Assembly: GCA_009760855.2 (NCBI GenBank) | Contig: WPIO01000275.1 | Coordinates: 1-64,000 of the forward strand | Direction: 5' to 3' | From: Cristatella mucedo | Lineage: Eukaryota > Bryozoa > Phylactolaemata > Cristatellidae | Length of the DNA: 64,000 nt | In this document: positions 23,800-35,920 of the stretch, piece after piece | Layout of the letters: the number at the start of each line of letters is the position of its first letter | Position numbering within the stretch: position 1 is the stretch's first letter | Program-made: the position numbers and the translations under genes | Notes under the pieces: model-generated | Seen by the model: only the letters and a program-made list of their open reading frames with translations | Told to the model about the DNA's origin: nothing | The model's database searches: none

Positions 23800-24130
23800 T
23801 AGGTCAAGAGCTTATCGTCAGCTGACGCCGGTGGTCAAACAACTCAACGAGAATCTTTGTTTAAGTGCTATTCTGACCGCGAGCCACAAGCACCAGCTCG
23901 CGAGCCTATGCGAGCCGGCACCAGGTCAGGCAACAGCGTAGTGCTGCGGTATTTTCGGTGCCTTTGACTTGCGGCTCCGTAAGGTTGCTTGGTTGCGGGC
24001 AAGCGGGATAATTAGGATCGATCTAGCTCGGCATTCTCGTGCGCCGCCACTCTGCGTTTCCAATTACAACCCTAGGCGAAGCCAGGATTGGAGAGCCGGG
24101 TGGACTGGGGGTCTGGGGGGCGGAGCCTCA
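23800..24130 (+). repeat. Dispersed repeat R2, copy 2
   Basis: Partner of 10430-10780. Shares GCTGACGCCGGTGGTCAAAC, GGTTGCGGGCAAGCGGGATA, CTAGGCGAAGCCAGGATTGG and GGGGGCGGAGCC-type boxes at similar spacing. It is more similar at its 3' half than at its 5' half. Confidence 0.65.
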
Positions 24131-25021
24131 TGTACCTCCATGCACCCTACATTTGACCTATCGACCGCTTGGCTGTCAAACCTACGACTCGTAAGTTTAT
24201 AGAAGTGATTAGCTCTCCTCTTTGATAGGAGCTCAATTACTGCGCCTCAGCATGTTGCGAAAAATTGACCCTCGGCCATTACTAAGGTTTCCACACATTC
24301 ACAGGCCCAGGGTCTGCAATGCCCTCTGTGTGCCGCCTTGCATACAACCCGCTTAATGAGCGTCGCGCGGTTGTTAGACAGTCACTGAAATTATGCAATA
24401 ACAAACGTTCGCTAAATCAAACCACGAAGTTATTTGTCTGCAATCAGGCTTCCAGGACAAGTTAACGTCACCAACAAGTGCAAGGTGCCCGCGGAGAGAT
24501 ATAATTCTCAAAGTGCACCAAGCAAACGATCTAGTACTATTAGCAAACGCCCCCCGCCGAGTATTGGCCTATTTATACGATGCTTCCTCTTCAGAAAAAC
24601 ATATCATAGGCTACCGTCATGTAGAAAAACATTCTTAAACTCTCCCTGAAAGCAGGAAAAGTAGCCACTATGGATGTTCTGGCGCAAGCTCAATTGAACT
24701 TTTAAATATTGCCATCCTGAATCTTCCATTTTACTCGTCTGATTTTTCTGAACGAGCATTTGCAACTGCATTTTAGAAAGGGCGTTGAAGCGTTTCTCTT
24801 TGAGTTTTGTTTGCGAAACACACCTCAAATGCTTGTTTGCCCAATATAGATTGTTTGCTCAGTTATGCAATCACTACTCCTCAAATGCTCTGTAAATAAA
24901 TGCTCGTTGAGCCGACCGGAACCAGCGAATGCCTTTCGTCATCGTGTTCTTAATATTAGGAACAGGAGCGTCGCCACGTAAGAATTGTATGCATGTACTC
25001 TCCACCTAGACCTCAGCAAAT
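24131..25021. other. No gene seen
   Basis: No domain, repeat partner or splice-bounded frame recognised. A short C tract lies near 24550. Confidence 0.45.
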
Positions 25022-25310
25022 GTAATGTAATACAAGTAATGTATTTCCGTCTGTAACTCCACAAAGTCATAAAGACCATGTGGGTGTTACGCAGGAGAGT
25101 TTTGTATAGCGCACTCACAGCCTAAGAGGCTTTCGGTACGCATTCGATAGCCAACAGACTTCATTTCACGCAACAAAGAGAAAGTGGCAAACATGGCAGA
25201 GTCACGAGAGCAGTTGAGGTAGTAAGTAGCATAGAAGTAGCAGCTCAGGATGGCTGAAAATGATGAGCCATAGTCGGCAGTAGAAGAGTAGTTGAATACT
25301 AGGCGTTTGT
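25022..25310 (-). mobile_element. LINE-B 3' end, 5'-truncated
   Basis: The plus strand begins TGTAATGTAATAC (the ATTAC tail reversed), then the LINE-B hairpin (CCGTCTGTAACTCC, ACAAAGTCATAAAG, TGTGGGTGTTAC). The minus-strand frame gives YGSSFSAILSCYFYATYY and ends REMKSVGYRMRTESLLGCEC. About 85 bases separate it from the LINE-A tail at 25395. Confidence 0.85.
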
Positions 25311-25394
25311 TGAGCAGGCGAGAAGCTGGGGCGTCGCTGCATGGGAACTGTTTTCGTCCGCCAGCTGCAATAGCCACCCAGTCCATGACCCCGT

Positions 25395-26590
25395 AATAAT
25401 AATAATAATAATAATAAGAATTCACTTGATAAAGCGCCCTCAGGGAACTTAATCTCTCTCTAGGCGCTTTACATTTGCTGTAAAGTGAAATTGAATTGCA
25501 ATGCAATTGAATGGTAAGTAAAATCATGCTTGAAAAACGAACAAAATGAATAATATGGCTAGGGGTGAAATGCACAGGGTCAGCATGCAAATGTGGTTAG
25601 TGGCAGCATGCACAGTGTCAGCACTCATAAGCACGTGAAGGACGAATCACAGGGACCAACTAAATGCTGTCCTAAATAGGTGTGTTTTTAGGTTTCTTTT
25701 AAATGTGGTCAGGTCGGGGGATGTTCTGATGCAGGTCGGGAGGGAGTTCCGGGCTTTGGGAGCATATGAACTAAATGCACGGTCTCCAAAGGATTTAAGG
25801 TTTGTATGAGGTATTTCTAGACTGTTGGATTCCGAAAAGCGGGTAGTACGATGCTTAGCCTGATGGGGTAGTATATCTGACAGATCGGCTGGAGCCATAG
25901 AATGAAGGGACCTAAAAGTGAGCGACAAAACCTTGAAGTCAATCCGTTGCTTGACTGGTAGCTAGTGCAGGTCGGCGAGAAGTGGAGTAATGTGGCAACT
26001 GCGACTCTCACGACAGACAAGCCTAGCTGCAGAGTTTTGCACCAGCTGCAATCGCCTGATCGCACGTGCTGGTAGGCCAGTGAGCAGTGAGTTGCAGAAG
26101 TCGAGACAAGATGTCACGAATGCATGGACCAACTTGGACGTGGTATCCTTATCTAAACAAGCCCTAATTTTAGCAATGTTATGAAGCTGAAAATAGGCAG
26201 ATTTGACTGTGGAGCTGATGTGGTCGTCTAACGAGAGGTCGCTTTGGAATATGACACCTAGATTTCGAGCTGATTCAACTGGAGATATGCTGGCAGAGCC
26301 AATTTTGAAAGTCAGCCTTTCCAATTTCTGAATCACACTACGTTTGCCCATAACCAGTAATTTAGTTTTATCATCGTTTAGTTTTAGAAAATTTGCTGCC
26401 ATCCATGAGCGGATGTCATCAACGCATGCAGCAAGTGAGTTGAGAGAATTTGAGGTGCTCGAAGGCTGGGAGGGATCAAAGCAAAGGTACAACTGAGTGT
26501 CATCCGCATAGACGTGAAAGCCTAAATTGTGCTTGGCAATCACATCAGCAATAGGGAGAGTATAAACGGTGAAATGGACCGGACCTACTG
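25395..26590 (-). mobile_element. LINE-A reverse transcriptase copy, 5'-truncated, broken
   Basis: The minus-strand frame opens after GPVHFTVYTLPIADVIA, has motif C as FHVYADDTQLYLCF (about 26520-26490) with both aspartates intact, then LKLNDDKTKLLVMGKR, NLGVIFQSDLSLDDHISS and RESRSCHITPLLADLH. At about 25964 the expected Trp of the LHW motif is a TAG stop, and the same frame reopens afterwards to the C-terminus KSFGDRAFSSYAPKARNSLP and DLTTFKRNLKTHLF. RT motif A is absent because of 5' truncation. The 3' untranslated region, hairpin (25428-25470) and AAT tail (25395-25420) are complete. CR1/L2-like. Confidence 0.9.
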
Positions 26591-29522
26591 TAGTATTTCT
26601 ACATAAATTCGAGGCAGACAAGATTGGAATCGCAAGATAAGACAGGGCCCAGATGAGATCTGCAGAAGGTGCAACTATTTGTGCAGTGATGCATGCATAG
26701 ATGGTTGCTCTTTTTATGTAGCTTCTTTTTTATGTTTTGCAAACTTACATAATCCTGTTTTGGAGTCGCTTAAGTCCGGGCTTAAGTGGTGCTTCTTTTG
26801 AATTTCTTTTGCAAACTGAAAGGAACCTTAGCCACTCTGTACATGGAAACAATATATGAGGGACGCTCGTCAAGGGTACTCCTTACTTTGACTTCAACTA
26901 TCACTAACCATTCAGAACTTTCACAAGTTTAAGATGGTAAAAACAGATAATCGATTCAACTTGCTGTAACATCGTTTACAGAAACATTTGCACTGCAAAG
27001 TCTTTTTAATACCATGATCACTCGTAATTCAAGGGTTATCCTACACATGTGTGGCTCAATTTGAATTAACTTAATATAATGGAGGCACTTTCACATGCAA
27101 ATTAGTACGCATAGTAAATCGAAATAGAAACTTTTTTCAAAAGTTACAATTCCTACAGCTTCCTTAAGCAATGGTGTGGACATACCTTCAACGGCATGGC
27201 TGTCGTGCTTACAGCCAAGCAGTTCACAGTTTCACGAGCAAATCCGAAAGAGGAAGAGCTGGGAGTTCATAAGTACTATATACTCCTAAAAAAACACATG
27301 GAAAGACGAAGGAAACTAACTCTACAGTCGCTGACAAACTCTGTCTCATGATTAAGAGCTTACAAATTGCAGGCGTGCAAGCTTAACAGGTATGATTTTG
27401 CTGCTGCCTCTACCTTCTGATAGCATGCTCTTTAAAAACTCAGAAGTTAGTTGCAAGCATTGGGAGGCCCGTAACATTCTTTAGATGTTATATATCAGAT
27501 TTTTCTTAGTACTTTTCAAATGCTCAAATATTTCAGCCCCAAACACACTATAAGCTACTTGGTTGTAGGCCTCTGACCGGCAATTTTACTTGCGTTTTCA
27601 TTGTTATCTCCTGTCTAAACATATATATTACTCTCAGCTACCTAAAAGCATCCCCAGTAGACAAATCTACTGTTTTCTGTGCAGCAAGTTGGCATCTTCT
27701 TAAGCGACACTTTTGACCTCACGCCTATGTCACTTATAAGAATGTCTGTATAACTAATCAGCAACTTCTTATCCAGTAACAGCAATTGTTAGTTATGTGT
27801 TTAACCAACATGCATTACTTTATAGTAGGTCATACGTTAGTCGTTAGAGTTATGTGCTTAGTGCCTACGGTTGTTCAATTCATAAGTTTCACAGTTCTAA
27901 CTCATGAAGTCCGTTAAAAGCACACAATCTCTAGGCTTATGAGCATTCGTGGAGGGCGGAAATACAGACATCTAATCGCGGCTTATAGATTTTGTACAGG
28001 CTAGAATCATGAGTTGTAAACGATTAGTTTGTCGACTTGTGTTAAAATCCATGCTGTGTCAAGCTGCTGGCTAGCTTACTAATTGCATAGGCCGTGCACC
28101 AGTTGATGCCATGAAACTGTCACATAAAGCTTAAAATGTTGCAGCATTAGGTCGCATAATGTTCAAATTAAACCAAACCAATATCCTATCAAAAACGTTC
28201 TTTTAAGTATCTAAAAAACACTACTTACTATCTGTTACAATCTGTTCACCTATTTAGCCATCTAAATTATAGCAGGCCTTTCAGATAAAGGCATACATTC
28301 TTTCGTATGCCTTCTAAATATACCCCTTCTTCTCAGCAGCCCAGTTAGCCTAGATCCGATTTAACCCCATGCGTGTACTTAGGCATAAAGCCGCTTAATC
28401 GAAACAGGAGGATTATTGACGGCCGTTGAAAAAGTTTGCAATTCCATGGTTTTTACCCGACATTATAGAAATACGTGCTCCTGAAATTGGGCTAGCATAA
28501 ACTGGATGCATTAGCTGCACGTTGCGATATCTTTAGTATCTAATTAGGGCCGTCCACTCCTGCAGATGCAGTGTCTGAACCTGCGAACAGGGCCAAACGT
28601 TTGGCATCGTTTGACTTTGTCGGCTGACGGAATTGCACTCGCTTAACGAGTTATAGTGGACAGAAAGCATACGCTCCCGAACATGTAGGTGATTGCTGGA
28701 GATGATAGTTGTCATGGTAATGGTTCGCGAAACTGATTCAATGAAGAGACAATGAAAGCTGGTCGGGGTAGTGTAACTACTGCTAGGCCATCTGAGCTCT
28801 CCCCGGACACCCACAACTTTTGCAAGTTAAGGCTTTTTTCAATAAACGATCGCCGTTACGTGCCTTATCAATTTTTACAGAAGCATCGGTGACCAGCCGG
28901 ACACATTATGCACACCAATCATTGGACCCAAGCAGGATTGTGGCTGATGCCCTGAGTCCTCTTTAGGGCGAGAAGCATTCAGGCGGAAAATATACATGGG
29001 GACAATACCAGAAGCGTAAGCCAGTGTAGTTGCAGCCAATTCCAACAGCTTTAACAGCAATTAGCCTACGTGATACAGTTGTGCAACATGGTCTACGTTC
29101 ACTTATTCGTTAGAGGATATTAATATAAGAAACCAACTGGATAATAGCACTCAATTAATACTCTGACGTTGGTTAATATTAACAATTACGGTACGTAAAC
29201 GTCATCTCAAGCATGCCTTTGCATCAATAAGTAGCGATATTGATCTGAAATCGTTCCTATTGTGAATACGTAAGTGCAATTCGGCAGCACCCTGTAATGC
29301 TGAAACAGGCACACATGCAAACCCACATACACACACGTGCACACAAGAATGAAGGCGAAAACTCACAAATAAAAATACACATCCATAGACACAAACACTT
29401 ACTACCCACCAGTATAACCCATCCATATTAACTTTTTATCAATCCTACCACTCTAATGGACCAATTGCTCTCACACTACCAACTGGAACCCATAAGCATT
29501 AGCATTTGCGATAGCTACCAGG

Positions 29523-29559
<37 letters not shown>

Positions 29560-31320
29560 ATACCGTGAGTAGCTGATGTTGGCTCTTGCAGAGCGTAATA
29601 TGCTAAACTTAAAAATTGTAGTTACGCAATTTAAAATGTTTGGATTGTCCTAATTTAGACAACGAAAAGCTAAGAATGCAGCATTTTCTAAATTCACAAC
29701 TGCCATTCAAACGAACATGTCTGCCTTTCAGGGAAACCATATTGCAGAATGGGTAAGCCAGGGGCGCAAAGATGTACACAGCCATGCGGCACAATCCAAA
29801 AATCAATGAATCATGTGCTCGATGAGTAACATCTGTAAAGATGCACACTTCCCTATCCAAAAGGAACCACCAATGTGTGCAGAGTGAGTTTGCAAGGGTA
29901 TACACATTTTCTCAACCGCTATGCCTGCCAGGCACGTTACAGCATGTGCTTACGTCCAGCTCACTGAGACAGCGATGGCCTCAGTACAGCTAGAGATGCA
30001 GAGTTAACGAAGCCCAAGCGTCCGGACTGCGATGCCAGCTAGAAATTAAGTTCTTGACCCAGCCAATTGCACTAGAGATTTAAGTAAAAAATCCTCATAT
30101 ACAATTACAATTGGAGAAGAGACAGCTCCCAGCATCACAATTTCAGGAACTAATTACAGGTGCCTCAATTTAAGCTGAACTCTATGGTGGGTGTCATTTG
30201 CTTTAATGCATTATCCTTCTATCAAATTTTCCCCATAGCTCCATTGTCCTGTTTGCAAGTTTTTAGCGTTCAAAAATAACTTGCAGTAAATTTTATATAA
30301 CAGTGTAAATTTCGGAGTGCAAAAACATCACTACGTTTAAAACAGCTATGGATCTAGCATTTTGCAGATTTGGACCTGTACAGCCTCATCACCATCAGAA
30401 TGGCCGCGTAGGGAAGTCAGGTACTAGTTTCTACATAGTCATAAATATGTATCACTATGTTCGCTTCCTGCAAGAAATATCCATCGGAGTATGAAATTGT
30501 GCTTCTGCCTGTCCATCACAGTCACATGGCTGTCATGGGCTTCAAAAAAACCGGTGAAAAGCAGTTTTCCAACCAACAGCTGGTGGTGAAACGGGTATGA
30601 AAGCTACATAACCGTAAAAAGCTACTACCTCTGCTCTTTCATGCTGAACCTCTCCGTGGTAGACGATGTGAGTCACATCATGTGAACATGCATCGTATAT
30701 CATGTCACACGAATAGCTGCGCACACTGCACGTTGCAATGCGAATCACTAGGTACAGCAAAGAATTACAGGCGAAAGTGCAGTGCCATAATCTGGCTTGA
30801 ATGTCCAACGTGAAGAAAATATGCTTGGCAGCAGGGCAGAGTCGTGTTTAGACCACATTTACTGGCTATATTGAGCTTCAACTTTTAGCATAAGTAGACT
30901 ATTTGCCTCTGCAAGGCGGCTTAAAAAGAGAGAAACTGTTGATCTGTCTGAAACACACCTTTGTCATGCTAAGAAGCATGGATGACTCAAACACTACAAT
31001 CAACCAATCTTTTCAAACCCTCAAGAAAGAAAATTCCATTACATAGCAATATGAGAACCTTGTCTGTTGAAAATCAATAGGAAACCTGTCAAATGTCCTA
31101 CAAAATAAGGACACCGGGCGGCTTACATTAAATTATCAATTGTCATTGATGATGTCATTTCTGGTCAGAGTAGCTCATTTAGCTCATATATACTCTTACT
31201 AGCAACAGTTGAAGCCGCCCCACAGCCACGTGGTAACTAGCACATTTACCTGCTCGTGATTTGCATAGACGTTCTAACAGGACATCGTCTGGGCAGACAG
31301 AAAATAATGATAGGAGGCTG
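26591..31320. other. Long stretch without a supported gene
   Basis: Mostly AT-rich unique sequence. It contains a (CA)n microsatellite at 29524-29557. Because the LRR exon at 31364-31594 lies on the minus strand and ends in a strong donor, part of this region could be intron of that gene. I found no clear downstream LRR exon. A minus-strand frame at 28550-28815 ends in a weakly LRR-like VQTLHLQEW string without splice support. Confidence 0.45.
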
Positions 31321-31363
31321 ATCAGGAATGCTGAACGGCTGGACACAATTTTGTGAAACTTAC

Positions 31364-31594
31364 TTTTGTAAGAGAGATTACTCCCTCCGGCAGCTCTGAA
31401 AACTCGCAGTTTCGAAGAAACAATCGCCTGACATTTTCAAACTTCTCTAGTTTCTCTGTCCAAACCATTCTGCTTTTGCCACTTAAATCGAGCGATAAAA
31501 CTGAAGTGGCATTCGCCAACACGTCATCTGGAATCCTTTCAATGTTCTCAGAAGATAGGTCAACTGTCTCATGCTGCGTGAAAATAGTGGCCAT
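31364..31594 (-). CDS. First coding exon of a leucine-rich repeat protein
   Basis: A minus-strand frame starts at ATG 31594-31592 and runs 77 codons to a consensus donor (AAA followed by GTAAGT, 31363-31358), phase 0. The upstream in-frame stop TAA and the GATATGG context fit a start, although a CTTGTAG acceptor 2 bases upstream of the ATG would also allow an internal exon. The peptide has about three LRR-type turns: VDLSSENIERIPDDVL, then VLSLDLSGKSRMVW and an asparagine-less linker, then VRRLFLRNCEFSELPEGVIS with a final L. The spacing of L-x-x-L-x-L is that of cytoplasmic, SHOC2- or NLR-like LRRs more than secreted ones. There is no signal peptide. I cannot name the gene, and the rest was not found. 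Confidence 0.65.
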
Positions 31595-31599
31595 ATCTA

Positions 31600-32156
31600 C
31601 AAGTGTTTAGTTGACATGTCAGAACAAGCAACAAGACTGCTAGTAATTAGCAAAATTAACGGGCTTGTATCAATGTGTACTGACATTAAGATTAACAACA
31701 CGTAAATTTCAAGATTGACTAACGGCAAAACATCATTCCAAAATCTAGTTGGAGAGCTACAACGACAAGCAGAGGCTCCAATGCATACAGCCATACAGCA
31801 TGGATTCGCACCCAAGCATGCCTCGTCATTGCTTTGCATGGCTCTCAGTAAACGTGTGCATGTAGAAATGGCTACCAAGAAATAATGGCTGTCACTTCCC
31901 TATTAAGTTCAGCAAACTAGGTGCTTTTTTTCTTCCACACGGCCTTTCTACGCCTCTGTGCCTGCCGCTGCATCTCTAGTTCATTAACCAGGAATGCAAC
32001 TGACGAATGCGGCCCTGATTACATGGTTAAAGCTTTTCGTGCTACGACATTGGCATGCAAAATCTCAACTAATTTTCTTAATCGGTTGGCCTCAAGTTTG
32101 ATCTAAGTATATAGAACATGTGCATTGTCCAGACACCAGAGTGACTCCGTAATTTA
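31600..32156. other. No gene seen; upstream flank of the LRR exon
   Basis: Would hold the promoter or an upstream intron of the LRR gene. No TATA-like or CpG-rich element stands out. Confidence 0.4.
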
Positions 32157-32430
32157 GTGTAATGTAGCTCAGCTAATAAGTCCACAAAACCAAAAGGTGA
32201 AATTTGATGTTACGAAGGTAGGTCATGCGTAGTGCATTCCAAGCCTAAGTAGTATTCGGTACACGTTCGGTAGTCATCAAAGTTTATCTCACAAAACAAA
32301 TAAGAAGGAAGCAAAGCTGTGCCATGAGAGCAGTTGAGCTACTGAGTTTTCAAAGTGAGTTGTACAGTCTAGGTTGTGCAGGACACAAGCTTCTGTCGCC
32401 AATGGTCTTTAAGCAGAGGAATGGGATTCC
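32157..32430 (-). mobile_element. LINE-B 3' end, strongly diverged
   Basis: Shares TAATGTA, AAGTCCACAAAACCAAAA, GGTCATGCGTAGTGCATTCC, TTCGGTACACGTTCGGTAG, AAGCTTCTGTCGCCAATGG and TCTTTAAGCAGAGGAATGGG with other LINE-B copies, on the minus strand. The terminal hairpin is no longer paired. Confidence 0.7.
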
Positions 32431-33399
32431 GTGAGACCAGCTTAGTAAAGCCCTTAGGCCATCGGCAAGGAGAGTTGACGAATCGAGAGCCCCGCACTCG
32501 GTCACGGTTTCAACAGAAAACGATAGCAAGACTGATTACTGATCACTGATCTCCCTGCATCGTAACCTCCTGCTAAAAGTTGTATAATATAAATCGGGTC
32601 AGATTACGAATGCGCTGCATGAAAATACCTGGGGCTCTTGTAGGTTAAGCAGGAAGTTCCAGATAATTCATAATCTGTAGTTAATGCTAGGGTGCTGGAC
32701 TCTGCAGCAGTGGTCCAATTGGTATTTTGGGTACTCCAGGCAATCACAGCGACGGCATCGCACTAGCAGCGTCTGCCGACGCTTCCGACTCTTTCTCGGT
32801 CTTTATTAGAGCGCGACCTCGGGCAAGTCTCTGTCCGTTGGACTGCTGGAGCGTCTGCAGCCTCTTAGTTCAGAACAGGAAGTAAAGAGAAACCGAAACC
32901 AACTCATTGGCCCTTTTTTCACGTGTTCGCTTACCTCAACGTGATCTTTAGTGCATTGGTACACTCTTCACGTCTCCTCGTTGAGCTACATTGTAACTGA
33001 AGTCGATAAACGACAAACGCAGTAAATGGGGTGACTAACCGTATCAGCACAGTGCTTAGCCGGCATAGCCTATATCCTGGAACGGAAACACTAGACTGGG
33101 GCAATTGAGCTCTGAGAAAGGGTGGCATTTAAATGTACATCGATTCAATGTGTGAGCGAACAATTCCCACGCACTAGTTCACTATATTTCTTAAGTGCAT
33201 TTACTTCATTTATTTAGCTGCTAGCAAAAAACGCAAGTAAAGGGCAAGTAACGGCCGACATAACCACCATAGATATATGAGGCATTACACCTGTTATTGT
33301 TATGCAGTCATCGTAAGCGTAGCAAAATTGCTCACGTCCATCTAGACCAGAGGAGCGTTCAAATCACGAGCCACTGAGAATGACTAAACATTAGGGTCT
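32431..33399. other. No gene seen
   Basis: 32700-32880 shows GTGGTCCAATTGGTATTTTG then GGTACTC, similar to TTGGTCTAAGTGGTATTTTT then GGTACTC at 49080. Both look faintly like a tRNA D-arm and may be SINE remnants. 32795-32880 also resembles 39540-39620. Confidence 0.4.
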
Positions 33400-34520
33400 G
33401 TAACGCACTGAATGTCGGGCCGACGGGTGAGCCAGAGGAGGTCGCGGCTCACCAGACAGACGGAGACATTCGACACTTGGATGGAAGCATTTGGAAGAGA
33501 GGCTATGGCTTCCTCCAGACAGACGGAACAGAACAGGTTGGTCATTCAGGTATCAGTGCCACTGGATGTGAGCAATGCTCAAGCTAAAAAGGTGGGTGAG
33601 ACACCGTCGACCCGGTGCGCAGTTGGCCTTCCGAGCGGCGGAAGGAGAAGGAATGTAAGAGGCAAAAACTCGTGGCGACTGTGCTACGGGCGGAGACGAC
33701 GAGCGGTGACCCGGGGAAGAAGTTGAGGTGAAGAGCTGCGACGCACCATTGGTTTGAAACGTGGAGCTGGACTATGGAGCAGCTCAATCTAGAGATGTTG
33801 TACAGGCCAGCGTGCCGAATTGTGCCTCGTCGACATTGACTTGCGAACCACTCGTAAAAAGAGCAAGGCTTAATGCACCTGCCACGCGGGCGACTGGCGA
33901 GGCGACACTGGTTGCAGGCCGGAAGACGTCCACTGAGAATAACGATACAGCGGCTGTAGTTAGGGCGAATGCCTGTGAACTTCGAGAGGTGGTTGAGACC
34001 ATTTCAGCATGAGAAAATTGTACCAGATCGTAGACTGGTGGCACAGAGGAAAGATACATGCTAGGCGATGGGGAAACGCTGTTGCTGTACATAGCCGGCA
34101 GTTTCGGCTGAGCAGCAAGTTCAGCTAGCTGAGTAACTGCTTGGCTAGTCGAAGTCGACGTCCATTGCAGTCGAGAACTTCCGCCGAAAGACGCCAAAAC
34201 ACGGGTGGGGGATCACGAACACGCTACACGGGGAACGCGGAATACACAAGTCTCAACAACGAGCGTGCTATCCAGCTCCGCTCGGGTCATGGGCAGTTGT
34301 AGCGTTGCGGGCGTGGCCGCATCGCCGCAGCACGCCTGCAGCCATCCCGGTGCATAACTCGGCAAGACTGGGAGCCTATAACACCACGACTTAACTCTGA
34401 CTTCTCTTACCCAAGAGCCCCGGCGACCTCACGTTACCGCACATCCGGCAATGCTGTAGGTTCAACCCGGTCTGGCCGGTGACCCTTACCCACGTTACTG
34501 CCGTCCGGTCCCAGCCAACC
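33400..34520. other. CpG- and GC-rich island
   Basis: CG dinucleotides and GC content are clearly higher than in the AT-rich flanks. It contains the candidate exon at 33412-33591, and the minus strand is open from about 34210 to 33784 (Ser/Thr/Ala-rich peptide without an early ATG). It could be a promoter island or an unrecognised GC-rich mobile element. No LTR pair or terminal inverted repeat was found. Confidence 0.45.
33412..33591 (+). CDS. Possible first coding exon, function unknown
   Basis: ATG at 33412 opens a 60-codon frame ending at AAG followed by GTGGGTGAG, a usable phase 0 donor (an alternative donor is CAG followed by GTATCA at about 33550). The peptide is Arg/Ser-rich at its N-terminus (MSGRRVSQRRSRLTRQTE) and then helical and Gln/Glu-rich (FDTWMEAFGREAMASSRQTE). 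It has no membrane segment or known motif. About 20 bases after the exon a different frame is open (RRKEKECKRQKLVATVLRAE, to 33726) and looks equally protein-like. A frameshift inside a single older frame is therefore an alternative explanation. It lies at the left edge of a CpG-rich island. Confidence 0.3.
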
Positions 34521-34779
34521 GAACCAAGCCTGGGTACAACTATATGGGCCTATGACCATTATGACCACCTTTTTTATGGGTCATCTCTATTGGTCATGCC
34601 TTTATAGCTGTTCGTTTGTGAGCCTTACTGGTTTATTAGGATATGATTTTTCGGTGCAGACTCTCTGCCTGGACAGGAGCAGGCAATAAATAAAAAGACA
34701 GTGGGAGAGCGGCTGTGTGGTGTAACGCTGCCAGCATCAACGGAATGCAAGAATACCGGAGTCCTACTCGGTGTCTGAA

Positions 34780-35560
34780 TTTTGCCACTTGTGCACCGTC
34801 GCCTGCTAGGCGTCAAAGCGTCCGCTTAAGCCGTCCGCAAGTCCAAGTCTGCCTGCCAAAAGTTTCCTACTTCGCACCAAGGCGGGCAAGGGCTGCAAGG
34901 CCACATCAAAGGCGAGCTATCAAACCGCCGGTGAGCCCTTACACGCTACTGGACCACATGAGCTAGGCTTCCTAACTAGCTATGTGAGGATAGCGTAGCA
35001 GTCATGTCTGATTGTTTATATAGCATTGAAATGATTATAATGCTGTCCAGAATTGAGAAGGCAATTTCTTCAGAATTGTTATCCACAGTTTTGACACGGC
35101 AGGCGTTCTCTCTACTAGTCAAGATTCCACTGCCATCACACTTTTCAGATCTGTAACGAGCACGTACTGGTTTTTTCAAGGGTTAATCAGATGTGGGAAA
35201 ACCAAAGAAGATCTTAGCTATTCTTGCCAAGTGTTACTCTTGCGACGAGTTGGAATGCAAGAGTGGAGGCAGCTAAAGTTATCAGTGAGTGACTAAACAA
35301 AATTCCTTAATCTTTCAGAGCTACTCTATGAGGACACAAGTGGAAAAAATACAACAAGATGGGAAGCTGGAAATATCCTACGCTGTATTTTTAACTTTTC
35401 CTTCTTTCTTCTCGTAAAATTTGTATACTGCATTTTCAGAACGATTGGCCGGGTTCAGAAGAGACTGCAGGATTTAAGGATGAAATTCATAGACATCTCT
35501 TGTGACCTTCACTTCATTGGGATTCAGTCGTCAAGACTTCGAAAAGACTTGTGCCATTAA
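34780..35560 (+). pseudogene. hAT-type transposase relic, copy 2
   Basis: Aligns with 4990-5837. The non-coding 5' part is similar (GGACCACATGAGCTAGGCTT then CATGTCTGA). The central part retains AGTCAAGATTCC and GCAAGAGTGGAGGCAGCTAA (reading ARVEAA). The 3' remnant at 35440-35560 reads TIGRVQKRLQDLRMKF then ISCDLHFIGIQ, matching the second block of copy 1 residue by residue at the conserved positions. A TTGTATACTGCATTTTCAG acceptor precedes this block, suggesting that the ancestral gene had an intron here. The H-x-LNL region is not readable in this copy. The element is inactive. Confidence 0.5.
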
Positions 35561-35659
35561 TCACTCATAGACGCCAAAGGAAATGTGTATCGTGGAGGGT
35601 TTCAGTTGAACAAAGAACCCACTGGCTGGCAAAGATAGGTGTACCTCAAAAATTGTACC

Positions 35660-35920
35660 TCATTTAGTGGGTCCCTGTGATTCGTCCTTGATGTGCTTAT
35701 GCGTGCTGATATTGTGCATGCTGCCACTAACCACATTTGCATGCTGACCCTGTGCATGTCACCCCTAACCATATTATTCATTTCGTTTGTTTTTCAAGCA
35801 TGATTTTACTTATCATTCAATGGCATTTCACTTTACAGCAAATGTAAAGCGCCTAGGGAGAGATTAAGTTCTCTGAGGGCGCTTTATCAAGTGAATTATT
35901 ATTATTATTATTATTATAAA
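35660..35920 (+). mobile_element. LINE-A 3' end, well preserved
   Basis: Runs from TTAGTGGGTCCCTGTGATTC through GTGCTTATGCGTGCTGA and CCACTAACCACATTTGCATG to a perfect hairpin: AAAGCGCC, an inner AGAGA/TCTCT pair, GGCGCTTT. ATCAAGTGAA and at least seven ATT units follow. It sits directly 3' of hAT relic copy 2, with no reverse transcriptase. Confidence 0.9.

Noticed and set aside
28533-29060. Minus-strand strings looking weakly LRR-like (VQTLHLQ; LLKLLELAATTLAYA)
   Set aside because: No acceptor/donor pair in a compatible phase and no consistent LRR spacing.
33784-34210. 137-codon Ser/Thr-rich minus-strand frame
   Set aside because: No ATG at the start (TTG), antisense to another open frame, and long frames are expected in a GC-rich island.
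34330-34620. Possible LTR in the GC-rich island
   Set aside because: No second copy in the window, and no primer-binding site or polypurine tract could be placed.
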